A stretch of DNA of 5,837 bases, from contig JAFSBJ010000104.1 of assembly GCA_017437345.1 (NCBI GenBank), forward strand, positions 1-5,837, read 5' to 3'. The notes below the pieces were generated by a model, which saw only the letters and a program-made list of their open reading frames with translations, did no database searches and had not been told where the DNA came from. Source of the stretch: Clostridia bacterium. GTDB taxonomy: Bacteria > Bacillota_A > Clostridia > UMGS1810. A program made the translations under genes and the position numbers. Shown here piece by piece: positions 1 through 5,504 of the stretch (positions are counted from its first letter, which is position 1; each line of letters starts with the position of its first letter).

Positions 1-273
1 ATTCCATCCCAAGATAATTCTTTTATGTATTTTTGATTTATTTCTTTGCCATTTTGCAATTTCGCGCTTTAAAATGTCATTTTAACATAATTATTTTTAT
101 GGCACATGGTCTTTTGATTCAAGACATTCTGCACATAACATCTACCTACTTCGCATACGCTTTCATCTGTTTTCAAACATTCCGTCTGTTACATCATCAA
201 AAAAGCATCATTTTGAAAGTGTATTTCTTTGTTTATGCTTATCAAATTTTGATATATATATGAATAATTCTAA
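1..273. other. AT-rich intergenic region downstream of the GH88 gene
   Basis: I see no convincing gene here. A plus-strand frame at 33-263 opens with TTG, has no ribosome binding site and encodes a Phe/Ile/Tyr-rich string typical of AT-rich noncoding DNA. On the minus strand, a frame running off the left edge (from about position 59 down) reads LQNGKEINQKYIKELSWDG. It could be the start of a gene lying outside the window, but it has only a TTG start and no Shine-Dalgarno. A second minus frame (69-188) is Cys-containing but has no usable start. Two short palindromes are present: TTAAAATG-T-CATTTTAA at 69-85 and ATCAAA-T-TTTGAT at 241-253. The second lies just beyond the GH88 stop codon but lacks the loop and U-tract of a terminator. 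Confidence 0.6.
69..85. repeat. 17-bp palindrome (8-bp arms, 1-nt centre)
   Basis: Perfect inverted repeat TTAAAATG / CATTTTAA around a single T. The size and tight centre resemble a dimeric-repressor operator more than a terminator. It lies just upstream of a possible minus-strand frame that leaves the window at the left, so it could be an operator for a neighbouring gene. AT-rich palindromes also arise by chance, so function is only inferred. Confidence 0.35.
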
Positions 274-1394
274 TTACCAATATAAACTTATTTCCGGTTT
301 CTTGATTCTCATAAGAGCCTCAAAAAAGAAATAATCCCCCCAAATAACAGACTCCGGATTACCGCCTTTTCTACGGTTATACATACCATCAGAAAGAATA
401 CCATTAGCCCACTTAATGTTTTCTGTTAAGTAGTTGTCTATAAGGGCTGTGAGCATATTTGAAACTGCATTTAAATGAGCTTCGTTTTTTTGAAATTTGT
501 TCATTTCCAAAATACCAAAAGCTGCTATTGCAGAAGCAGATGTGTCGCGCGGTTCGTTATCTTCGGGTTTAAAATCCATATCCCAGTAAGGAACATTATC
601 CTTTGGAAGCTTATTTATAAAGGTGTCTGTTATTTTTGTATGTTTTTCAAGCACAAAATCTTCGGGCACATATTTATAGTTAAAAGCTGTACCCGCAACA
701 CCCCAAGCCTGACCTCTTGCCCAGCGGGAATCATCCGATGCACCCTGAGCAGTCCTGCCATAGAGTGGTTCACCTGTTTCGGGGCTGAAAAAATATGTGT
801 GATGAGTTGTGTAGTCCGGACGTGTGAGGACACTAAGAGCTGTTCTTAAATGATTATCTGCAACATATTTATATTTATCATCGCCAGTTACTTCTGTTGC
901 CCAGAAAAGGAAGGGAATGTTTAAGAGACAGTCTATAATAAGACGACGATTGCCTTCCAAACCCATTGCACCCCACGCCTGAATGAATTTACCTTTTTAT
1001 GGAAACGAGTTATAAGGTGGTCGGCTGCCATAAGAGCTGTTTCTTTATCATATTCGTTTCCTGTCAGCTTATATGAAGCAACACATGAAAGAGAATATAT
1101 AAAGCCGATATCGTGGGTATCTATACAAACCTTATGTACCATACGCTCACGATAAGAATGCATCTGAATTTCAGCAATCTTTCGAAATTTATTGTCACCC
1201 GTCAGTTCATATGCAAGCCATAGCATACCTGTCCAAAAACCCGGAGTCCACTCGTAATTAGGATATACTCCGTAATAATAATTACAGCTTTGTGGCGTTG
1301 GGAAAATAACGCTGAAGGTTTTCATATTTTGTTCTACTCTATTTAAGATAAAATCAAGAGCATAGTCGAGCTTTTTGGGATCAATTATATTCAT
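274..1394 (-). pseudogene. GH88 unsaturated glucuronyl hydrolase, split by a one-base frameshift
   Basis: Family 88 glycoside hydrolases act on oligosaccharides made by polysaccharide lyases, removing the terminal 4,5-unsaturated uronate by hydration of its double bond. The start used is the ATG at 1394, preceded by GAGGAGA (1402-1408) at 7-nt spacing; an upstream in-frame ATG at 1430 has no such site. Two frames must be joined: 1394 down to about 994, and about 998 down to 274. One extra base in the A run near 994-998 restores RFHKKGKFIQAWGAMGLEGN and gives 373 residues, a normal GH88 length. Visible family features include WTPGFWTGMLWLAYELTGD (about 39-57), HDIGF with likely catalytic Asp95, LIIDCLLNIPFLFWA with likely catalytic Asp155, HHTYFF, RGQAWG and RDTSASAIAA. 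The two acids fall in separate halves, so neither fragment alone should be active. No signal peptide is seen, so the product would be cytoplasmic. GH105 is the nearest alternative family; I favour GH88. Confidence 0.88.
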
Positions 1395-1448
1395 AAAACT
1401 GTCTCCTCTGATAAATACTATATAATTCAAATAATAAATAGGGTGTTT

Positions 1449-1492
1449 AAATTAAAGGCTCCCAGATATTAAACTCCGGAAGCCTTTAATTT
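1449..1492 (-). terminator. Intrinsic terminator-like hairpin after the AEC transporter end
   Basis: A perfect 12-bp inverted repeat (AAATTAAAGGCT at 1449-1460, AGCCTTTAATTT at 1481-1492) flanks a 20-nt loop. It begins 7 bases past the stop codon at 1499-1501. On the minus strand the 3' arm itself ends in a U-rich run, but no long U tract follows, so termination may be partial. It separates the fused upstream gene from GH88, whose ribosome binding site lies about 40 bases further on. Confidence 0.6.
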
Positions 1493-1498
1493 AGATGT

Positions 1499-3748
1499 TT
1501 AATACCCAAACAATGAAAAAACAATAGGTATTGTGACACACGATAAAGTATGTGAAACTAAGGTCATGCCAGCTGCAACTGTAGTATCTCTTCCCAAAGC
1601 ACTTGGAATAACTATCGTATTAAGTCCAAGTGGCATCGCAAGTGAACAAATAGCACAAATATACACTGTTTCAGATATATGTACAAACGAAGATACAATT
1701 ACAAATATTAATGGTATTATCAAGAGTCTTGTTAATGATATGATATATATTTTATAATTAGTAAAAGCGTCTTTAAGTGATATCGAAGAAACGATAATAC
1801 CGGTAAGTATCATTGCAATTGGCGACATGCAGCTACCGGAAACTTCTATAATTGAATAAATAGATTTTGGAAGTTTAATTTTTGTCACACCTATTATAAT
1901 GCCAATTATCATGGAAATAAACATTGGATTTATAAAAGACTTAAACGAATCCTTCATACTTTGTTTTTTTCCTGTTTCAACAAGTAAAAGCCTTGGCACT
2001 CCCCATAAATATATCAATATCCATAATGGCAAAGTAAATATCAAATATTCAAAAAACACATTTGGAAATAATGAACTTACTACTGCATTACCCATAAATC
2101 CAAAATTCGAAAAAGAAAGACCATAGGTGTAAATTTTTTGAATATAGCTGTCGCTTTCAACGATTTTAGAAACAATTATTGAAAAAGCAATTGCGATTAA
2201 CCCAATTATAAAACTTATTAATAAAAACTTCCACATATCTGATATTCTATCAATTGTAAAATTTTGAATAAAAGTTCCCATAACAAGACATGGAATAAAA
2301 ACATTGTTCTCAAGTTTAGATAAAATTGATGCTGAAAGTCTTTGTCCTTCGCTATAGTCAAATTCAAAAGGTTCAACCGGACTGTTTACATGAAGCTCAC
2401 AGGAATTAATAACTCTTCTCTTTTCTCCTCTGAACCATTCATCTTTTTCGGCAGTTTCCTTAAGGTCTTTTATTTCATCCGGTTTAATAAACATTCTTGG
2501 GTAGATGCCCCCGGAATTTTTAGCTATATCATCAAACAGTTTATCACCGCTTGGTCTTTCAAACTGCAAAAATCTATAAACAATATCTGAAAATTCTTCA
2601 TTTACTGCAGCTTCATCTGAATTGGCGTAGTTTCTTTCTTCATTGGAGATTACGATAAAGCCTCTGTCATCATAATAAGCATATTTTCCAAGAACCTTTT
2701 CCACAAATGAAACAGCAGGTATATAGCACATTCCGCCTTTTAAAGCAGGAGCACTGTCAAGCTTTATTTCGCCTGAAAGACTGCTTCCTATTTCAAATTC
2801 GCATCCGTTTGCTGATATTTTATTATCACCGAAGGTAATATCAGCATCCAAAGCATCTGCCACATATTCTGCCGGAAGCATCAGCACATTGTCGATGGTG
2901 AAATATGGTTTTTTATCTTCGGCATAGATTTTCTTTTCGCCTTTTAAAAAATAGCTGTCTGTATCTGTCATAAACATAGCATCATCTGAAAGGATTTCCT
3001 TTGCCAGGTCATCGCTTTCTCCGGTATAGTAGTAGTCACCATTTAAAAGTGCTTTATGTTTCGACGAATCATCAAATATCTTTATTTTATTTCCGCTATA
3101 GAGCTTAACTGCGTTTACATAGGCTTCGTTATGTCCCTTGACGCTTGCTTTGTCAAACCCTATTCTCACATACACCGGATTATAAACTCCGCCATTATGA
3201 AGAGGAATTCCTTCTTCTTCCAGCTTATTGTCTATGTATATATCACCGGTGCCGGTGGTTGTGTCAACAGCAACAGCAACTGTGAACCACTCATTATATG
3301 GTATTTTTTTAATCTGATTACCATTTACACTTATGTATCCATCTTTATCAAGGGTTGCAAGGTAGCTGTATTTTTTATTATTGTCTGTGATTTCACCCAA
3401 AATAAAGCTGCTTGTCTGGGTTGATACGGGGTATATATCTGCCTGATACACATATTTATCAATTAAAACCTGAGAATTGAAAAATACATCTACAAATGGA
3501 GTATCATGGCCTGTCTGGTTGAAATGCAAACAGTTAAACTCAACATCTTCCGGCTTTGCCCACTCCGAATAGCTCCAATCGGCAAACTTCGAATTAAGCC
3601 CTATATTACCATAGCTGTCAAGGTAAACTGTTGTCTCAGCCAAATCCCCTGCAGAAACAGGATGATTTATTGCATGCACTCCTACAGGCCCAATGGTATT
3701 AAAAAGCATACACACGCCTACTATAAGAGTTGGTATTTTTTTAAGCAT
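1499..3748 (-). CDS. Chimeric ORF: secreted heparinase II/III-type lyase N-terminus fused to AEC transporter C-terminus
   Basis: Residue numbers count from the in-frame ATG at 3757. The preferred start is the second ATG at 3748 (residue 4), because AAGGGG (3758-3763) directly abuts the first ATG but sits 9 bases from the second. Residues 4-29 form a signal peptide (KK, hydrophobic core, VHA cut site). Residues ~40-222 look like a concanavalin/LamG-type beta-sandwich, and ~270-378 like a copper-amine-oxidase N-terminal-type repeat domain. Residues ~398-475 (YPRMFIKPDEIKDLKE, then PVEPFEFDYSEGQRL) resemble the region just before the catalytic alpha-barrel of heparinase II/III-type lyases. The barrel itself is absent. 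From about residue 477 to 752 the protein is instead a multi-spanning membrane protein of the AEC (auxin efflux carrier) family: IPCL in the first remaining segment, SNFGFMGN, MSPIAMILTGIIVS, and a typical C-terminal pair of helices. About 30 N-terminal AEC residues are missing. The join near 2321-2341 removes the lyase active site and the first AEC helix, so a working product is unlikely. Deletion within the locus or mis-assembly are both possible. Confidence 0.85.
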   Translation of the reverse strand: MLKKIPTLIVGVCMLFNTIGPVGVHAINHPVSAGDLAETTVYLDSYGNIGLNSKFADWSYSEWAKPEDVEFNCLHFNQTGHDTPFVDVFFNSQVLIDKYVYQADIYPVSTQTSSFILGEITDNNKKYSYLATLDKDGYISVNGNQIKKIPYNEWFTVAVAVDTTTGTGDIYIDNKLEEEGIPLHNGGVYNPVYVRIGFDKASVKGHNEAYVNAVKLYSGNKIKIFDDSSKHKALLNGDYYYTGESDDLAKEILSDDAMFMTDTDSYFLKGEKKIYAEDKKPYFTIDNVLMLPAEYVADALDADITFGDNKISANGCEFEIGSSLSGEIKLDSAPALKGGMCYIPAVSFVEKVLGKYAYYDDRGFIVISNEERNYANSDEAAVNEEFSDIVYRFLQFERPSGDKLFDDIAKNSGGIYPRMFIKPDEIKDLKETAEKDEWFRGEKRRVINSCELHVNSPVEPFEFDYSEGQRLSASILSKLENNVFIPCLVMGTFIQNFTIDRISDMWKFLLISFIIGLIAIAFSIIVSKIVESDSYIQKIYTYGLSFSNFGFMGNAVVSSLFPNVFFEYLIFTLPLWILIYLWGVPRLLLVETGKKQSMKDSFKSFINPMFISMIIGIIIGVTKIKLPKSIYSIIEVSGSCMSPIAMILTGIIVSSISLKDAFTNYKIYIISLTRLLIIPLIFVIVSSFVHISETVYICAICSLAMPLGLNTIVIPSALGRDTTVAAGMTLVSHTLSCVTIPIVFSLFGY

Positions 3749-3957
3749 ATTTTTCATCCCCTTCTACTATAATTGAGATTTGAGCATGGACACACTAACC
3801 TACATTACTATAATTATTATATCATAGAGATAATTTCAAAAAATATAAATAATTATTCAAAAAGTTGGAAAAATTAAGAAATTATAATTTTGCTAAAATT
3901 ACCAAAAACGCCTGTATTACTGTGTTTGAAGGCATTCCCAAGAAAAATTCACGCTTT

Positions 3958-3971
3958 AATTCGGAAGAATT
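3958..3971. promoter_or_regulatory. Possible operator next to the araC-type promoter
   Basis: The sequence AATTCGGAAGAATT is an inverted repeat with 5-bp arms and a 4-nt centre. It ends 4 bases before the -35 box of the regulator's promoter. Its position would suit autoregulation or control by another factor. The arms are short and AT-rich, so chance is a real alternative. Confidence 0.25.
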
Positions 3972-3975
3972 ACAC

Positions 3976-4004
3976 TTGACTTTTGCACAGAGTAATACTA
4001 GAAT
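3976..4004 (+). promoter_or_regulatory. SigA-type promoter of the AraC-family regulator
   Basis: TTGACT (-35, 3976-3981) and TAGAAT (-10, 3999-4004) are separated by exactly 17 bases; each hexamer matches consensus at five of six positions. Transcription should start near 4011, giving a short leader of about 27 bases before the ATG at 4038. Such a strong promoter suggests the regulator is made without needing activation. Confidence 0.8.
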
Positions 4005-4037
4005 TAAGTTAGAAGTTCACAAAAGTGAGTGATAAAA

Positions 4038-4841
4038 ATGAGAGAAGACAGAGTTTATTTTAATAGCTCATATCATCCGTTTGATATTGAGGTTGCGGGA
4101 TACAGCTATTGTGATGAATCATATTTTATCAACAGACCCAAAAGTGCTGTGACCTGCATTGAATATATTATTGACGGAAAAGGCTATATAAATCTTGACG
4201 GAAAAAATTATGTTGCCAAAAAGGGCGATGTATATATATTAAACGCAGGTCATGACCAGTTCTATTATTCCGACAAGGAATGGCCCTGGGTTAAGATGTG
4301 GGTTAATGTCCGGGGAGATTTTGTGCCTCAGATTCTGAATTATTATAAAATAGGAAATATAAATGTGTTTGAAAACTGTCCTCTTCACGATTATTTCAAA
4401 CAAATGCTTGATATTGCCACAAGCCAGAGGCCTCACGAAGAAATAAGAGATGAATGTAATATACTCTTTATAAAAATAGTGCAGTTTTTATCAGGGAAAT
4501 ATGCCCTCCATAGCGGCAAGGCAAATATTGCCAACACCCTCAAGGATCTTATTGATGCAGATATAAATTTTAAGAAAAATCTTGATGACTACTCAAAGCT
4601 TGCCTATTCAACAAAGCAATATGCTATAAGTGAATTCAACAGAGAATATGGCGTTACACCCTATCAATATATAATTTCAAGAAAAATTCTTGCTGCGGAA
4701 AATCTTCTTATAAACACAAGCTTTCCGATATCACAAATTGCAGAGCTGCTTAATTTTGATGATGCCCACTATTTTTCCTATTTCTTTAAAAAGCATAAAA
4801 ACATCTCTCCAAAGCAGTATAGAAACAACCACAAAAAGTAG
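4038..4841 (+). CDS. AraC-family transcriptional regulator (cupin sensor plus AraC HTH)
   Basis: This is a 267-residue cytoplasmic DNA-binding protein with the usual two-part AraC/XylS layout. Residues ~35-95 form a cupin-like sugar-sensing domain (TCIEYIIDGKGYINLDGKNY, then KKGDVYILNAG with the aromatic stretch EWPWVKMWVN). Residues ~180-262 form the double helix-turn-helix: the first around DDYSKLAYSTKQYAISEFNREYG, followed by VTPYQYIISRKILAAENLL, and the second around ISQIAELLNFDDAHYFSYFFKKH, ending in the family signature ISPKQYR. The start is uncertain. The ATG at 4038 has only a weak AGTGAG upstream; a GTG at 4029 in the same frame would add three residues. The gene diverges from the lyase gene and has its own SigA promoter. 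From this arrangement I infer that it controls the polysaccharide genes on the minus strand, probably as an activator sensing a breakdown product. The ligand cannot be read from sequence. Confidence 0.93.
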   Translation: MREDRVYFNSSYHPFDIEVAGYSYCDESYFINRPKSAVTCIEYIIDGKGYINLDGKNYVAKKGDVYILNAGHDQFYYSDKEWPWVKMWVNVRGDFVPQILNYYKIGNINVFENCPLHDYFKQMLDIATSQRPHEEIRDECNILFIKIVQFLSGKYALHSGKANIANTLKDLIDADINFKKNLDDYSKLAYSTKQYAISEFNREYGVTPYQYIISRKILAAENLLINTSFPISQIAELLNFDDAHYFSYFFKKHKNISPKQYRNNHKK

Positions 4842-4856
4842 CATACAGACTAAAAT

Positions 4857-4907
4857 AAAGGGCGTGTCTCAATAAGTGATTTTTCACTAGATTGAGACAC
4901 GCCCTTT
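4857..4907. terminator. Large perfect hairpin after the AraC gene, possibly bidirectional terminator
   Basis: A 17-bp perfect stem (AAAGGGCGTGTCTCAAT at 4857-4873 with its complement at 4891-4907) continues through a small internal loop into AGTGA-TTTT-TCACT (4875-4888). It starts 15 bases after the regulator's stop codon. Read on the plus strand the stem is followed by GGCAAAG, with no U run beyond the three T's in the arm. Read on the minus strand it is followed by TTTATTTTAG, so it fits a minus-strand terminator at least as well. The GGGCGTGTCTC arm may be a dispersed repeat rather than a gene-specific terminator. Confidence 0.65.
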
Positions 4908-4940
4908 GGCAAAGCAAAATTAATATAGATACACAATTTA

Positions 4941-5075
4941 AGTAATATTCCATCTTTGATGGAGTGATATTTTTGATAAATCAAAAGTGATATTGCAAAC
5001 TCCGTTTGCAGTTATATTATATTTGTCTTTAAACTGTGCAAGCACAATATCACTCGGTGTAAGCCAAATATAACT
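4941..5075. repeat. Hairpin array 1 with AGTGATATT-type linkers
   Basis: Short hairpins of unrelated sequence are separated by a near-constant 9-nt linker. Linkers are AGTAATATT (4941-4949), AGTGATATT (4963-4971 and 4986-4994) and AGTTATATT (5010-5018); then, in inverted form, AATATCACT (5046-5054) and AATATAACT (5067-5075). The hairpins are CCATC-TTT-GATGG (4950-4962), TTTGAT-AA-ATCAAA (4972-4985), GCAAAC-TCC-GTTTGC (4995-5009) and TGTGC-AA-GCACA (5035-5046). Loops are only 2-3 nt, and the arms differ in sequence while staying fully paired. That is the pattern expected when structure rather than sequence is kept. A long open frame on the minus strand runs through this array and the next, but it is a by-product of the repeats. 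Function is unknown to me. Confidence 0.8.
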
Positions 5076-5113
5076 GAAAAAGCCGAACCATAAGGATATT
5101 TTAGGTTTATTGG

Positions 5114-5310
5114 CGATATACTCGCTCACGCTCGTGCGATATATTCGCTTCGCAAATTCGATATAACTTACGGACAGTCGAGGACGCCTGTCCCTACAGT
5201 TGCGATATGATATAAATTCCTTTTTATCGTTGCCGCAAGGCAACATATCGCATCCGTCAGGATATATCGTACCGAAGGTATATCGCAAATTCTGTCAGGA
5301 ATTTATATCG
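5114..5310. repeat. Hairpin array 2 with CGATATA/ATATCG linkers, closed by a 13-bp inverted repeat
   Basis: CGATAT linkers occur at 5114, 5137, 5159 and 5203; the inverted form ATATCG occurs at 5245, 5264, 5280 and 5305. Between them are hairpins: CACG-CT-CGTG (5127-5136), ATTCGC-TTC-GCAAAT with one mismatch (5143-5157), GGACAG/CTGTCC (5172-5193), GTTGCC-GCAA-GGCAAC (5229-5244), ATCC-GTCA-GGAT (5252-5263), TACC-GAA-GGTA (5270-5280) and AAATTC/GAATTT (5287-5304). GATATAAATTCCT (5209-5221) and AGGAATTTATATC (5297-5309) are a perfect 13-bp inverted repeat enclosing three of these hairpins. The folded form would be a multibranched junction, in competition with the last small hairpin. The design matches array 1 but with a different linker. 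It lies between the regulator and the tRNA terminator and has no transposase. Confidence 0.8.
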
Positions 5311-5313
5311 TTG

Positions 5314-5353
5314 AAAAAAAGACATTTTTCGTTGCCGAAAAATGTCTTTTTTT
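5314..5353 (-). terminator. Strong intrinsic terminator of the tRNA-Glu transcript
   Basis: A perfect 18-bp stem (5314-5331 with 5336-5353) carries a TTGC loop on the plus strand. It consists of an A7/T7 base, GACA/TGTC and an A/T-rich upper part closed by CG. On the minus strand it starts 4 bases after the tRNA 3' end and finishes in seven T residues, the standard form of a terminator. The stem is symmetric, so it could also stop transcription entering from the left. Confidence 0.9.
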
Positions 5354-5357
5354 CTAA

Positions 5358-5429
5358 TGACCCATCCGAGAATCGAACTCGGGATTGCGCCTTGAGAGGG
5401 CGCCGTCTTGACCGCTTGACCAATGGGCC
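5358..5429 (-). tRNA. tRNA-Glu, anticodon CTC
   Basis: A complete 72-nt cloverleaf can be folded by eye on the minus strand. The acceptor stem is GGCCCAT with ATGGGTC (one G-U pair) and the discriminator base is A. The D arm is GTC/GAC around AAGCGGTCAA. The anticodon stem is GCGCC/GGCGC with loop CTCTCAA, giving CTC, which reads GAG. The T arm is CCGAG/CTCGG with loop TTCGATT. CCA is not encoded (ATTA follows), so it must be added by the CCA-adding enzyme. It has its own consensus promoter and terminator, so it appears to be a single-gene unit. The usual bacterial tRNA-Glu carries TTC, so this would be a second, GAG-specific isoacceptor. Confidence 0.95.
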
Positions 5430-5449
5430 TTATTTAAAATACGATATGT

Positions 5450-5478
5450 ATTATATCAAAAAGCACCGCCTTTGTCAA
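5450..5478 (-). promoter_or_regulatory. Consensus SigA promoter of tRNA-Glu
   Basis: On the minus strand, TTGACA (5473-5478) and TATAAT (5450-5455) are both perfect consensus hexamers with 17-base spacing. The expected start is near 5443, about 14 bases before the mature tRNA. A perfect promoter is expected for a stable RNA gene. The -35 box overlaps the last base of a pyrR terminator stem arm and extends into its loop. Confidence 0.93.
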
Positions 5479-5493
5479 GCATAAAGACGGTGC
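5458..5493 (-). terminator. Intrinsic terminator of pyrR
   Basis: On the minus strand, GCACCGTCTTT (5493-5483) pairs with AAAGGCGGTGC (5473-5463) through 11 pairs including one G-U, with a 9-nt loop, followed directly by TTTTT (5462-5458). It starts 11 bases after the pyrR stop codon. The loop contains most of the tRNA promoter's -35 box, so the end of one transcription unit and the start of the next share the same bases. Confidence 0.85.
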
Positions 5494-5504
5494 AGCTTTT
5501 TTAT

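Larger units (their letters stand above)
3758..4037. promoter_or_regulatory. Divergent control region between lyase gene and AraC regulator
   Basis: This AT-rich intergenic stretch separates two divergent genes, a usual place for AraC-type binding sites. The plus-strand promoter is clear and is listed separately. On the minus strand I find TATAAT (3816-3821) and TTGAAA (3834-3839), but only 12 bases separate them, so no standard SigA pair can be assigned. A weak promoter needing an activator would be consistent with control by the neighbouring AraC protein; that is an inference. Two short inverted repeats could be operators: AATTTT-GCT-AAAATT at 3886-3900 and AATTC-GGAA-GAATT at 3958-3971. 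Confidence 0.5.

Noticed and set aside
69..188. Minus-strand Cys-containing frame (ECLKTDESVCEVGRCYVQNV...)
   Set aside because: The Cys spacing briefly suggested a zinc-binding peptide, but there is no ATG near the start, no ribosome binding site, and only about 39 codons.
33..263. 76-residue plus-strand open frame
   Set aside because: TTG start, no ribosome binding site, and a composition (Phe, Ile, Tyr, His) expected from random AT-rich DNA.
3056..3424. 122-residue plus-strand frame and similar plus-strand frames within 475-3772
   Set aside because: They are antisense shadows of the lyase-AEC and GH88 genes, which have clear domain motifs on the minus strand.
3816..3839. SigA promoter for the lyase gene (TTGAAA / TATAAT)
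   Set aside because: Both hexamers look good but are only 12 bases apart, too close for a standard promoter; no better pair was found.
4938..5288. 116-residue minus-strand open frame
   Set aside because: It is built entirely from the two hairpin arrays and contains translated linkers and hairpin arms; no ribosome binding site or family resemblance is visible.
4941..5310. CRISPR array
   Set aside because: The constant element is only 6-9 nt, the intervening segments are self-complementary and 11-20 nt, and no cas gene is present.
5200..5484. 94-residue plus-strand open frame
   Set aside because: It runs through array 2, the tRNA terminator, the antisense of tRNA-Glu and the tRNA promoter, so it cannot be a real gene. 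Its DPSENRTRDCALRGRRLDRL stretch is the familiar false translation of antisense tRNA.
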